NCBI RefSeq assembly: GCF_033100135.1
Contig: NZ_CP136920.1
Location: forward strand, 4,025,001 to 4,089,000
DNA from: Rubellicoccus peritrichatus
GTDB taxonomy: Bacteria; Verrucomicrobiota; Verrucomicrobiia; Opitutales; Cerasicoccaceae
DNA: 64,000 nt
Direction of reading: 5' to 3'
Of the stretch, positions 30,932-42,360 are shown piece by piece. Under the pieces are notes generated by a model. It did no database searches. It saw only the letters and a program-made list of their open reading frames with translations, and was not told the origin of the DNA. Positions within the stretch are counted from its first letter, which is position 1, and each line of letters begins with the position of its first letter. A program made the position numbers and the translations under genes.

Positions 30932-33853
30932 CTATTGGAGTTCAGCGACTGGAGCTACGCGCTTTAGGGTAAATTGACCGACAAAAGAGATGGGAAACGC
31001 CGCTAAGCCCTCGACCGTCTCTGAGTAAGCCCCCGTCAAGCGATCACCAACGGAATTGAGATCAAACTCCATTGTAAGCGACCGCTGGATACCGTAACCT
31101 GATGTGTGCTGCTTATGGAAGGCATGTCGAAAAGGATTGCTGCGGTGAAATGCATCGAAATCAAGTGGGGCACCATCCGCTGTCTCGATCAAACCTCCAG
31201 GCTCGACTGAACCGCTCAGTGGCCAGCTACTATGATAATTTTCATCTAATATAATTGGACGGCTACTTTGACCATTAACATAGTTGCGGATATCGCTTTC
31301 CCTAAACAGGTCATTCATGCGAAAGATCGCCGTAACCGCATCAGAATTGTAGGCATTCACAAAAAGGTATTCTCCATAGGGAGCAATCGAACTAACGCCG
31401 TTGGAGTAACCAGAAAAATCACCACCGCTATATCGCTTAATCAGGGAGATACTAGTTGGATCCGCAACATCATAGGCTGAGACAGCGTTGTTAGTTGAAG
31501 CCGCAACATAAAGAACATCATTTAGCAGAACCAAGTCCGTGGCACTATTCAGATTGCTCGTTGATAAAAGTTGATTAAGCCTGACCGGATTAGCAGGATC
31601 GCTGACATCAATGATAGTTAAAGAGTCTTCTCTAAACACAGCGACATAGAGTACGTTTCCATCGAGCAGCATAGCATCAGCGCCATCAAGTCGCTGGAAG
31701 CCGTTTACGTTATCTCTGATCTCAGAAACCAGAAAAGGATTCGCTGGATCAGCAACATTAATGATCGTTACTGCATCATCGGTATAGGCAGACGCATAGA
31801 GATAACCCTCGGAGACGATAAGATCTCTTATGCTACGTAGGAGCGAATATCCACCATTCTCATCTTTTATAAATGCGACTTCTGTAGGACTTGAAGGTGT
31901 TGAAAAATCAAATACAGTAATGGTCTGCCACCCGGCCACATATAGATAGTCTCCATCAAGAGCTACATCCTGCGGCGCATCGATATCGGTGATGTTCGGA
32001 TCGCTGTGGTTTAAAACAGAAACTACCGTCGGAACCCCACCCACGGCATTGGCCATATCCATAACCGCAATTGCATCATCAACAGGATCGAGTAGAAAGC
32101 CATAGTCGCCTTCCACCACAAACTTCACACCGGAACCAGTGGAATTAAGAGAAGTTATACCATTATCTCCTTCGGCAAGTGACTGGACGTGGGTTGGGTT
32201 CGCTGGATCAGAGATATCGAAAATCGCCAGTCTCTCAGACCAATATCCGGTTACGTAGAGGTAGTTCCCGTAGATTGCTAGATCGATCGCTCCATCCAAA
32301 TCTCCATCATAGCCTAGACCATCTGTATTGGTGATTGCAGAGACAAATGGAGAATCGATGTAGTCCTCATTATAGCCAAAATCTGTCCACAATTCGAATT
32401 GTCCTGTGCGTGTAAAGTCTCGTGGCATATCGTAACTCGTCGTTTGAATACGCTTGCCAACGCGTTTACCGCTCAGCTCTTCAATACCCTCGAAATAGTC
32501 CAGCTTGTCGTTTTCAATCACGAGAACGAGATCTCCTTGCTCTTCGCCATCAGCTGATTTCTCCTGCATCACAGTTACGGCAGATAACAATGAAGCCCCA
32601 CCAGTATCGTCCACATGAACGATCATTCTCATTGGCATGGTCGTGGATGTTTCGCTCAAAGGGCGGCCGTCCTCAGTCACACTGCTGACTTCATCGATGA
32701 GCACCTCACCAACCCAAAGACCGGCGTAGTCCGGCTCGCCCGAGATATCATCGCCGCCTGTAACACTTAGATTTCGCGCAACAATCGGCAGCCAGTAGTA
32801 CAAGTTATTACCTAATTCAAGCCGGTAGAGATTTTCCCTTTCGCTACCACCGTTAGACCAATGAATGTAAGCACCAAGTGTGACGAAGTCCGAATCACCA
32901 GAAGCAATTGAATCAAAAAACGCATCAACGATTTGACCGTTCACGCCTACATCGTAGCCAAGCTCTCCGGGCTTGGGATCAATCTCATAGATCCGCAATT
33001 CATCGGAGAGAGCGGCATTACCAGTTGTAGTAGGTTCCACCTTGACCAATTGAGGGCTATGTGCTGCTTCACTTATATTCTTGAAAACAATTTCTCGCGT
33101 AGAAACATCAATTGTCTCCGTGCCTGTCAGTCCCTGTGGATCCGCTATTGTGAGATCTGTGTTCGCACCAAAATCAAGCCAGTCATACCCATCGAAGCTT
33201 ACACGAATTGGTCCCATAAATGAGGTCGGCCCCTCGCAAAAAATCCAGTAAGCAACACCGGACTCCATTAAGTCTGTTCCATTGACACCCTCCCAGTCGC
33301 CATTGGCTTTCAACTGAAAGATGCGATTAGTTGGAAAGGTATCCGTAAATCCTGCGAAAAACGAATTGAAGCTGATAGAACCCGTCAGTTGGAATCCAAC
33401 CAGATTATAAGCATCTTCCGACCAGTCAAAAGTTTCGAAACGAGCTTCGCCCGAAATGGTAAGGCTGATATCGCCAGACGCATCACTTCTAACTAAGTAT
33501 GCCTGATAACCTGCAATTGTTAGCAAAGTATCATTATCCAACTCAGAGCTTTTACGCCACATCTTCCAGAGTTCATCGTTGTAAGGATCTTCCGTAGCTT
33601 CCGATATAAACTCCTCACTGTCTACAGGTGACCGCAATGTTGCCACGTGAGTGATATCGTTATGACTAAAAACACTCTCAACACTCCGTTGATTGCCATC
33701 CCCATCAATTGGGTCAACGGCAAGCCAAACAGCATTCCACCCCGGCGAGACTATTATTTCCTGATCTACCTCGACAGCCAAGACAGTTGTGAGAAAAACC
33801 ACTGAGTAGGTTAAAAAATAACAATATATATCTAATGCAGACCACCTGAACAT
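30932..33853 (-). CDS. Exported protein with seven LVIVD-type beta-propeller repeats
   Basis: This 973-residue product begins with a hydrophobic export segment (about 8-27, ending VLAV). A beta-rich N-terminal region starts with a PGWNAVWLAVDP motif. Residues about 515-850 carry seven repeats of the LVIVD kind, each with a G-x-YLYV strand and an I-x-D-x-SDPANP turn. Seven such repeats fit one complete propeller. A further beta-rich domain ends the protein. LVIVD propellers are found in bacterial surface proteins and serve mostly in binding; no catalytic residues are evident. It is the first gene of the array, so the array's promoter should lie upstream of 33853. A perfect TATAAT is there. Function of the protein is unknown; a binding or scaffold role for the giant encoded next is inferred. 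Confidence 0.75.
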   Translation of the reverse strand: MFRWSALDIYCYFLTYSVVFLTTVLAVEVDQEIIVSPGWNAVWLAVDPIDGDGNQRSVESVFSHNDITHVATLRSPVDSEEFISEATEDPYNDELWKMWRKSSELDNDTLLTIAGYQAYLVRSDASGDISLTISGEARFETFDWSEDAYNLVGFQLTGSISFNSFFAGFTDTFPTNRIFQLKANGDWEGVNGTDLMESGVAYWIFCEGPTSFMGPIRVSFDGYDWLDFGANTDLTIADPQGLTGTETIDVSTREIVFKNISEAAHSPQLVKVEPTTTGNAALSDELRIYEIDPKPGELGYDVGVNGQIVDAFFDSIASGDSDFVTLGAYIHWSNGGSERENLYRLELGNNLYYWLPIVARNLSVTGGDDISGEPDYAGLWVGEVLIDEVSSVTEDGRPLSETSTTMPMRMIVHVDDTGGASLLSAVTVMQEKSADGEEQGDLVLVIENDKLDYFEGIEELSGKRVGKRIQTTSYDMPRDFTRTGQFELWTDFGYNEDYIDSPFVSAITNTDGLGYDGDLDGAIDLAIYGNYLYVTGYWSERLAIFDISDPANPTHVQSLAEGDNGITSLNSTGSGVKFVVEGDYGFLLDPVDDAIAVMDMANAVGGVPTVVSVLNHSDPNITDIDAPQDVALDGDYLYVAGWQTITVFDFSTPSSPTEVAFIKDENGGYSLLRSIRDLIVSEGYLYASAYTDDAVTIINVADPANPFLVSEIRDNVNGFQRLDGADAMLLDGNVLYVAVFREDSLTIIDVSDPANPVRLNQLLSTSNLNSATDLVLLNDVLYVAASTNNAVSAYDVADPTSISLIKRYSGGDFSGYSNGVSSIAPYGEYLFVNAYNSDAVTAIFRMNDLFRESDIRNYVNGQSSRPIILDENYHSSWPLSGSVEPGGLIETADGAPLDFDAFHRSNPFRHAFHKQHTSGYGIQRSLTMEFDLNSVGDRLTGAYSETVEGLAAFPISFVGQFTLKRVAPVAELQ

Positions 33854-33875
33854 AGCAAAGCAAAATTTGACCTTT

Positions 33876-33881
33876 ATTATA
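33876..33881 (-). promoter_or_regulatory. Candidate -10 box for the five-gene array
   Basis: On the minus strand a perfect TATAAT, preceded by TG, lies 22 nt upstream of the ATG at 33853. No good -35 hexamer is found 16-18 nt further upstream, so this may be an activator-dependent or weak promoter. It is the best match upstream of the array, but it is a single short motif in AT-rich DNA. Confidence 0.4.
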
Positions 33882-34048
33882 CAGGAACGAATCTTAATGC
33901 TGACTGAATCAAGCGTTACAGCTTAAGTAGTAATGTTAAACATCTGTCACAAACTGCATAAACCGTAACAATAGTTACCCTTCAAAAGACTACAGAAGAA
34001 ATTACATGAAATGAACGCACTCATAAGAATGCGCTTGGGATATTTACG

Positions 34049-34502
34049 AAATCTAATCCACAAAGATTCCTCTGGACGTGTTTAACCGAAGTTCTTGACT
34101 TGCGTGCCCAAGATATTGATGTATGCAATGGAACTCTTATTTTCGAAACACTAAAACAACGCGAGGCACTCTCAATGCGTGCGCTTCCCGTGCCATCTGA
34201 ATTACTGGAATTGCTCATGTCGATTATCGACGAAAACGCCTTGTCCCCAAAGGATAGAGTTTGGACATTTTGCCGTGAAACCGGATGGCGCTATATTAGA
34301 AATTTGAACGAGCAAGCGGGCATTAAGGGAAATCCTACAGGAATGCGTCATGGGTTCGGCGTAGCCTGCGCTGTCAAAAGGAATTCCGTTGCCCACAATT
34401 CAATTTTGGATGGGACACAAGAAGATTGAAACCACACGAATTTATCTCGGTATCATGGGCAAAGAAGCATTAATCCTCATGCGAAGAACTTGGCCGACAT
34501 AG
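34049..34502 (+). pseudogene. Remnant of a tyrosine recombinase (integrase), frameshifted and 5'-truncated
   Basis: The frame gives TEVLDLRAQDID at about 34085, the region around the first catalytic Arg. The usual TGCR-x-xE has decayed to TCLTE, so that Arg is missing. The frame continues to the second box, TGMRHGFGVACAV, at about 34340. After the AAA codon near 34377 the reading must shift frame to continue as GIPLPTIQFWMGHKKIETTR then IYLG, up to TAG at 34502. GHKKIETT-x-IY carries the His and the nucleophilic Tyr of the family. The N-terminal half is absent. It is a dead site-specific recombinase of the XerC/D-like superfamily. It differs in sequence from the second recombinase remnant 0.8 kb downstream, so two separate elements have entered here. 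Confidence 0.75.
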
Positions 34503-34653
34503 GTATGTAGTAGGTGATTTCTCTTGTTTAAATTGGCCAAAGCTGGCAACATCAAAACTACAATAGAATAGTCTATTTCGTTGTATTGGCAATTTAATCT
34601 AACTGCTCCAGTTAGTTACGGCACGATCCTGTTTCTCGCAAAGGAGGCAAAAA

Positions 34654-34934
34654 TTGACACATGATGAAGAGATCATTCACAGCATTAAACTTGTCGGACG
34701 GTTATTGAATCATCTTAGGGAGTTGCATGACCTATCACTAACAGAAGTGAGCAAGCGACTAAAGCTTTACAGAAGGTAAAGAATAAGTTTCTACATGAGT
34801 TTGCAAATCGTGATTTGCATTTCTTTCTCGGCACCATCAAAGGCCAACATCTACGTGCTACCAATCCTTGGCTGATTGTCGGTGTTTTCGCTCCACAGAT
34901 TGTTACACAGATGGAATGGGATCTAGGAATTTAG
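34654..34934 (+). pseudogene. Broken small gene with strong ribosome site (41-codon 5' part plus shifted 3' part)
   Basis: A strong ribosome-binding site (AAAGGAGG-type, 34639-34647) precedes a TTG start at 34654. The first part encodes 41 residues ending at TAA 34777-34779. It includes DLSLTEVSKRLKL, which could be a helix-turn-helix. Shifting frame just before this stop opens a second reading frame with LHFFLGTIKG and NPWLIVGVFAP, ending at TAG 34932-34934. The two parts probably were one gene of about 90 codons, broken by a small deletion or frameshift. I do not recognise the function. Its place between two recombinase remnants suggests cargo of an integrated element. Confidence 0.45.
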
Positions 34935-35098
34935 CTACTTTGAGAGAAATCATGCGGATAAGCTGATTAAATGCCTTGCTTAACCATGTTAGGACTTGAA
35001 GGTCGCAAATTTGCCATTCTCAATAAGCAAATATTACCCTTTTCATACTACAATTTGGGCACTTAAAAACCCTAAGCCTTTTTTATCAGTTATTTACA

Positions 35099-35126
35099 AT
35101 GGCGTCCCCACGGGGATTCGAACCCC
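35099..35126 (-). other. tRNA 3'-end-like remnant, possible att site (right)
   Basis: On the minus strand this gives a perfect 5-bp T-arm (CGGGG TTCGAAT CCCCG), then TGGGGAC, G and CCA, as at the 3' end of a tRNA gene. Upstream bases do not give the rest of a tRNA. It shares a 21-nt core, one mismatch, with 14225-14245. It sits about 120 nt before the start of the second recombinase remnant, the usual place of an att site beside an integrase gene. Confidence 0.55.
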
Positions 35127-35244
35127 GGTGGCACTTCCTGTCCCGTTCTGGCACGCTCAGTCGCATAAATTTTCACTTTTCCAAAAAACTCAAGCGCATC
35201 ACGCTTAGTCGCCGCCTGACATACATACAAATATTTTTCAACCG

Positions 35245-36702
35245 ATTGCTCACGTATATAAACGCAAACGTAAGAAAAACGGCAAGACAGTAACGAGTCG
35301 CACATATCGCGGTCGTTACCGCTTAGATGAAGATTTCATAATCACTGACGTACCTCTAGAAACACCAGACAAGCAAGTTGCTGAACAGAAGCTACGCGAA
35401 ATTATCAAAGAAAAAGAGCAGGAAAATGCAGGTATTATAGCACCAAAACTTCAAAGGCTATCTGCAGATAAAAACCTAAACGAGCATCTCGTCGATTTTA
35501 TCAATGATTTGAAAATCCAAGGTATGAGCAAGGCCTATACCCGACAACTAACATCCAGAAATAAGCGTCTTTTTCCAGAATGTGAATGGGGTCTCTTCAA
35601 AGACATTACGCAAGATAGCTTCATTCATTGGAGATCAGCGCAAAAGCAAGTCGCACCCAAAACACTTAACGAGTACCTTAACGCGATCAGTGCATTGTTA
35701 AATTGGTGTATCAAAACTGGTCGCTTGCAAAATAGTCTATTGTTAGACGTGCACAAAGTCGAAACAAGGGGTAAGCAACAAAAGCGCAGAGCGTTCACTG
35801 ATGATGAGCTTCTTCGATTAGTGACAGCTGCCCCCCAAGCGCAGGCTGCTCTACTTAACTGCAGCTTATACCGGATTGCGGCTAAACGAACTAAAGCAAC
35901 TGGTCGTTCTGGATCTTTGCCTTAAAGATGAAAATTCTTACATCAAAGTGCGATCCTCAACGACCAAAAACAAAAAGGATGCCATCATACCGCTACACTC
36001 TAGATTGGTTAGCGAATTTCGTGTGCATATTCAAAATAAAGAACCAGGAGAACATGTTTTTGAAATATGTGGCCATCCTGATGATACTTTTAACCGAGAT
36101 CTGAAACGTGCTGGGATAGAAAATTTGATGCTCTCGACAGGAAAGTCGATTTCCATGCGTTGCGATACACATTTGCTACAAAACTTGCCAGAAGTTGTGT
36201 TTCGCAACGCTTAGCTCAGGAACTCATGCGCCACATTGATCCGAAACTAACATCACAAATCTATACCGATGCGGAACAGCTTCCCACTTTCGATGCAGTT
36301 AGGTTCCTACCCTTTGATAATCAATGTTCTGGAGCGTGGACACAAATAGGCACACAAAAACCAGACTTTTCAGGTCTTTCTCAGTCACAAACTGTCAAAA
36401 TCAACTGCAGAAATAATAATTCAGAAACTATTGATAATAAGGTTGATAGTCTCAATTTGTCAGGTGCTGACACACACTGTCCAATGGTACCTGGGGAGGG
36501 ACTCGAACCCGCAACGCCAAATCTTCAAGTCGTTGTTAATCATGAAACTTCAAGTAAATCCCCTGCCCCATTGACACAAATAGGCACACAAGAAATAGGC
36601 GCAAACTGTCCACGACTGGTGCGAATCGTCAAGAATTGGGAGCATCTTCCTGAATCATTGAAAACAGCAATCGTCGCGATTTCAGAATCTCATTTCAAAT
36701 AG
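35245..36702 (+). pseudogene. Tyrosine recombinase (integrase) pseudogene with two frameshifts and altered start
   Basis: The N-terminal sequence (AHVYKRKRKKNGKTV, then SRTYRGRYR) begins after ATT at 35245, where homologues would have ATG; the first in-frame ATG is 35509. A core-binding SAM-like domain covers about 35460-35760. Near 35865 an extra base breaks the frame, and the product continues in another frame as TAAYTGLRLNELKQL (first catalytic Arg box). A second shift near 36140 restores DFHALRYTFATKLA (His-x-x-Arg box), LMRHIDPKLT and QIYTDA (Tyr nucleophile). The C-terminus runs over a tRNA-like remnant and ends at 36702. All catalytic boxes survive, so decay is recent, but the gene cannot make a normal enzyme. 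A 19-nt direct repeat (36339-36357 and 36573-36591) lies in its 3' part. Confidence 0.8.
36485..36515 (-). other. Third tRNA 3'-end-like remnant inside recombinase 3' end
   Basis: On the minus strand this reads GGGTTCGAGTCCC followed by CCCAGGTACCA, a T-loop and a 3' acceptor ending in CCA. The T-stem has one mismatch and no 5' half is seen. The sequence differs from the remnants at 14.2 and 35.1 kb, so it derives from another tRNA. It lies in the same orientation as both. Confidence 0.5.
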
Positions 36703-38607
<1,905 letters not shown>

Positions 38608-38637
38608 CTTAAAGAACCAGCCCTCCCCCCATAACTC

Positions 38638-41600
38638 GTGCTCACCCCACCCAACAGATGCCAGAACCGCGATGGTTTCGCTCTCATATTGAGCCTCGCT
38701 CTTATGGGCTTCGTCTTCTTATTACTGGTGACGCTCACGACGCTCGTTTCGGTTGAGATTCAAAATGCAGGACATACAAACCACAAAGCACGAGCAGAGC
38801 AAAACGCAATCCTAGCCTTGCATATTGCCTTGGGCGAACTCCAGCGCACCACTGGACCTGACCAACGGATAACCGCACCTGCCGACTTACAATTTCCCAA
38901 CTCCGCGAGTAATCGACACTGGACGGGAGTCTATGGCCATGCCTTGACGCCCGAATACGCGCTCTCACCGGAAACCATCGCCAATGAATGGACCGACACA
39001 AGCAAGGTCGACAGCCAGGGCTCTGCCGCAAAGTTGCTCAGCTGGCTCGTCAGCGGCAATCCCACTACGAGTTCCTGGCCGACCTTCGAAGCAGAAGGGC
39101 AGCTAGCCAGCCCTGCCACCGATGCCACTCCACAATACCTTCCCGACGCGGCAGTGAGCAATCTCACTGTGGCGACGCCTGCGACTTCAACAGAAGTAAC
39201 AATCGCCAACTCCAGTGGCACGGCACAGCCTGCACGTATCCTAGTCGGCCCGGGCTCCGCAGAATATGTCAAAGACTTCGTTATCGCCCCACTGGTGGAG
39301 ATAGAAGGTTCCGACTCATTTGGTCAACGTGACAGCTACGCCTGGTGGGTCAGTGATGAGAATGTAAAAGCCCGGGCAAACCTCGAACTGGAAACCGATT
39401 CCGCAAAATTACCTTTTGCCTTTGCCAATGCCACCCGATCAGCAATCGAACTGATGGCGGCAGACGAGGGCACAGGCGAGCTCGATGCCGCAACGATCGA
39501 CACTCTTTATGATCCTACGGGGGACTTGCTGAGAGCCAACGATTTGGATAGCTTAAGCCTAGCGTCAACAACACCCAGCGATTTCGCTGCTATCCAAAAG
39601 CGACGCTTTCATGACCTATCCACCGTCTCCACCAGTGTGCTGAGCGATAGCTTCGCCGGCGGGCTCAAGCGCGATCTCTCCACCCTACTCGATGAAAGCT
39701 ACAGCCCGCCAAGCAACGACCTCACTGCGAGCACCGAGCGCCTATGGACACAACATACGGATGACTCGACGGGTTACGGCATACCCACTTGGGGTCACCT
39801 GCGCTCCTTTAATCAGACCCGGGTTTCCAGCGATGGCAAAGTCGACGCTGTCCTCCCTGTTTTTGACAAAGTCGGCTTCGAGGATCACGTCGGTGTCACC
39901 CCAGTTCTTACCTATTTTTCGCTTGGTATTGGCTTCAGCGCTGAGGGCTTCTCTGCAGGCTCAAATATAAACGTGGACTTATACCCCTTGATTGTTCTGT
40001 GGAATCCCTACAACTTCACCATCAAAGCCCCACCACTAAACAGTAATGGTGCTAATTTTGAAGTAGGCTTTTTGCCCAATAAGGAAGTCATGATGGGTGT
40101 TGATATATATGACCCTGGTATCCTCAATGGCGAAAATTATGATTGGCGTAACATCGGCACTTTAGACTTAAGAAAAAACATCGAAAAAGACTCTTCAGAC
40201 CCGGACGAGAATGACATTGAGTTCATGCGCTTCAGCCTGAACTGTCCTGATATCCCCCCCGGCCAAAGTCTTGTATTTCGTGTCTCAGATGCCGACATTG
40301 GTGATGCCTATGATTCTGGCATAGTGCTTCAAAACCTAGACGCGTTTCCAAGCTATGTCTCTGTTCCTGTCGCACAGCTGGATAAAGATTTTTCAACGAC
40401 AACACTCTTTCGAGTGGGCCCGCGCTACAGCGTCAATTATCTGGGTAACCCCAGCATAAATCTCAGTAGCGACATTGCAAATGGTGGTAATGGTGGACTT
40501 TTCAATTATCTGGGTGAGCCTCAGGACGAACGGGTCATTGCCAATCCAGAAGGTGACCCGCTTGCCTTCAACCCTGCTAATCCGGCAAGACGTTGGTATC
40601 AGACGCAGCAAAGCATCACTTGGGAGAACGCTGACGTCTCCGAAACGCAAGAATCGCCTGTAAGAGTCAATACGAACTCCGGTGACCGCGTCTTTGGATC
40701 CGCCAGAGTTGATTTGATACCCGAATTCAAGCAACCGACTAGCCTCAGCAGTGACTCTTCGGTCTCTTATGTCATCACTGCTCACGCACTGTTTTCCGGG
40801 GCAGGCAGTAACGCCTACCTTAGCAGCAATCAGCATATGTTTCCCACTCGCTGGATTGCGCAAAGTAATCTTCGTGCGACTCGCACGGGGCGCACGATTC
40901 GCGATAATAACTATTTGCCTATGTTAGTGGCCACGGCCGGGACCGAAGGTGGGAGTAACGCATGGCCAAAATTCAGTTCCGAAGACGGATCATACAGTAA
41001 CCGCGTCTCCGCAGGTTCTGGCCATGACTGGGAGATGGGTGAGCCAGTTGATTCAACTCTTTTTGAATTTCTGCCTGAGGACCAGCCCCTGTTCTCAATC
41101 GGACAGCTCCAACATGCCAACCTATCCCTCATCGGCGCGTATCCCTCCTACCCTATTGGTAACAGCCTCGCGGATTATCATTTACATGAAAAATCAACTA
41201 GTGGCAGTATTTTGCAGCCAGAAGATTACCAGTTGGCACGAGTTGACTCTGTGACAACCACAAACAGACTCCTCAAAGCTGATCAAGAAGCTTACTACGA
41301 TATCTCTTACCTGCTCAATAGAAATCTATGGGATGCATATTTCCTCTCAACCATTCCCGCGACAGGGGCGATTCCTACCGAACTGCCCAACCCTCGCATG
41401 GCTTATGCAGACAGTAGTGACTTGCGTGACCCCGATAAAGCTGCCGCAGAGATGAAGTTAATTGGTGGCTTCAATATCAATTCGACTTCTGAGCAGGCAT
41501 GGCGTGCTGTCCTCGGAGGAGACAAGGGGCTAGCTTACAACCCTGTCACTGGGAGCGACAGTAGCATAGCATTACCTACGACATTCCCTCGCTTCACGCA

Positions 41601-42360
41601 ACCAACATCGGACGATGGATGGACCGAGCCTTGGCAGGGCTATCGCAGCCTTAGTGATGAGCAAGTGGCACAACTCGCACATAACATCGTGAAGGAAATC
41701 AAAAACCGGGGCCCCTTCATCTCATTAGCTGATTTCATAAACCGGCGCCTAGTCGATAATCCTGAAACCAATGATAGTGATGTCGAAGATACTCCCTATG
41801 AATATGAGGATTTGCGCGGCACTATCCAGGCCGCTCTCGACAGGACATGGAGCTCTACGGATACGGCGAGTGCCCCTAGCGGTATGAATGCGTTTCCCGC
41901 AAACAATGGTGAGGATAGCTTCTGGAAAGAAAAGCTAGAGCAAGACGGCTTCCTCCTCGGACATCCCAATAATCAGACCAGTAGCCAATTCGGACAAGGT
42001 TCCAGATATGCCTACGACTTGCGGCGTATCCAAGGTGGCGATGTTGAGCGTAATCCTTATAGCCACCCTTCGGCTTTTTCCCCAAAATTTGTTACGCAGG
42101 CAGATGTGCTTTCAAGCATTGGGGCCAGCCTGACTGCCCGCTCGGATACCTTTACCATTCGAGCCTATGGTGAGGTTTCCTCCACATTCAGTAGTGACAA
42201 AGTCGTAGGCGTCTGGTGTGAGGCAGTAGTGCAGCGCACACCTTTCTACATTGAGGATACAGATAACCCCGAAGATGCACCTAGCTCCGCAACCAATAGA
42301 GAATTTGGGCGCCAATATAAACTGATAAGTTTCCGATGGTTAAAAGCCGAAGAAGTCTAG
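38638..42360 (+). CDS. Large prepilin/PilX-like protein resembling Verru_Chthon cassette protein A
   Basis: The start is GTG at 38638, giving 1240 residues. A short basic leader (RCQNRDG) is followed by FALILSLALMGFVFLLLVTL, a type IV prepilin-like hydrophobic helix. The usual Glu at position 5 of the mature pilin is replaced. Next comes AILALHIALGELQRTTGPDQ, a phrase I associate with Verru_Chthon cassette protein A. The rest is a long beta-rich region with many Ser and Thr and no enzyme motif. The length is that of the cassette A family, whose role is unknown but thought to concern pseudopilin-type structures. I see none of the small pilin-like partners B, C and D. It follows the GH1 gene by 30 nt, and its 3' end overlaps the next gene by 25 nt, so all three are probably one transcript. 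Confidence 0.65.
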   Translation: MLTPPNRCQNRDGFALILSLALMGFVFLLLVTLTTLVSVEIQNAGHTNHKARAEQNAILALHIALGELQRTTGPDQRITAPADLQFPNSASNRHWTGVYGHALTPEYALSPETIANEWTDTSKVDSQGSAAKLLSWLVSGNPTTSSWPTFEAEGQLASPATDATPQYLPDAAVSNLTVATPATSTEVTIANSSGTAQPARILVGPGSAEYVKDFVIAPLVEIEGSDSFGQRDSYAWWVSDENVKARANLELETDSAKLPFAFANATRSAIELMAADEGTGELDAATIDTLYDPTGDLLRANDLDSLSLASTTPSDFAAIQKRRFHDLSTVSTSVLSDSFAGGLKRDLSTLLDESYSPPSNDLTASTERLWTQHTDDSTGYGIPTWGHLRSFNQTRVSSDGKVDAVLPVFDKVGFEDHVGVTPVLTYFSLGIGFSAEGFSAGSNINVDLYPLIVLWNPYNFTIKAPPLNSNGANFEVGFLPNKEVMMGVDIYDPGILNGENYDWRNIGTLDLRKNIEKDSSDPDENDIEFMRFSLNCPDIPPGQSLVFRVSDADIGDAYDSGIVLQNLDAFPSYVSVPVAQLDKDFSTTTLFRVGPRYSVNYLGNPSINLSSDIANGGNGGLFNYLGEPQDERVIANPEGDPLAFNPANPARRWYQTQQSITWENADVSETQESPVRVNTNSGDRVFGSARVDLIPEFKQPTSLSSDSSVSYVITAHALFSGAGSNAYLSSNQHMFPTRWIAQSNLRATRTGRTIRDNNYLPMLVATAGTEGGSNAWPKFSSEDGSYSNRVSAGSGHDWEMGEPVDSTLFEFLPEDQPLFSIGQLQHANLSLIGAYPSYPIGNSLADYHLHEKSTSGSILQPEDYQLARVDSVTTTNRLLKADQEAYYDISYLLNRNLWDAYFLSTIPATGAIPTELPNPRMAYADSSDLRDPDKAAAEMKLIGGFNINSTSEQAWRAVLGGDKGLAYNPVTGSDSSIALPTTFPRFTQPTSDDGWTEPWQGYRSLSDEQVAQLAHNIVKEIKNRGPFISLADFINRRLVDNPETNDSDVEDTPYEYEDLRGTIQAALDRTWSSTDTASAPSGMNAFPANNGEDSFWKEKLEQDGFLLGHPNNQTSSQFGQGSRYAYDLRRIQGGDVERNPYSHPSAFSPKFVTQADVLSSIGASLTARSDTFTIRAYGEVSSTFSSDKVVGVWCEAVVQRTPFYIEDTDNPEDAPSSATNREFGRQYKLISFRWLKAEEV

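Noticed and set aside
35099-35293. Open frames starting with SPRGFEPR or PTGIRTP
   Set aside because: These peptides come from translating the complement of a tRNA T-arm; they are a known false-gene pattern.
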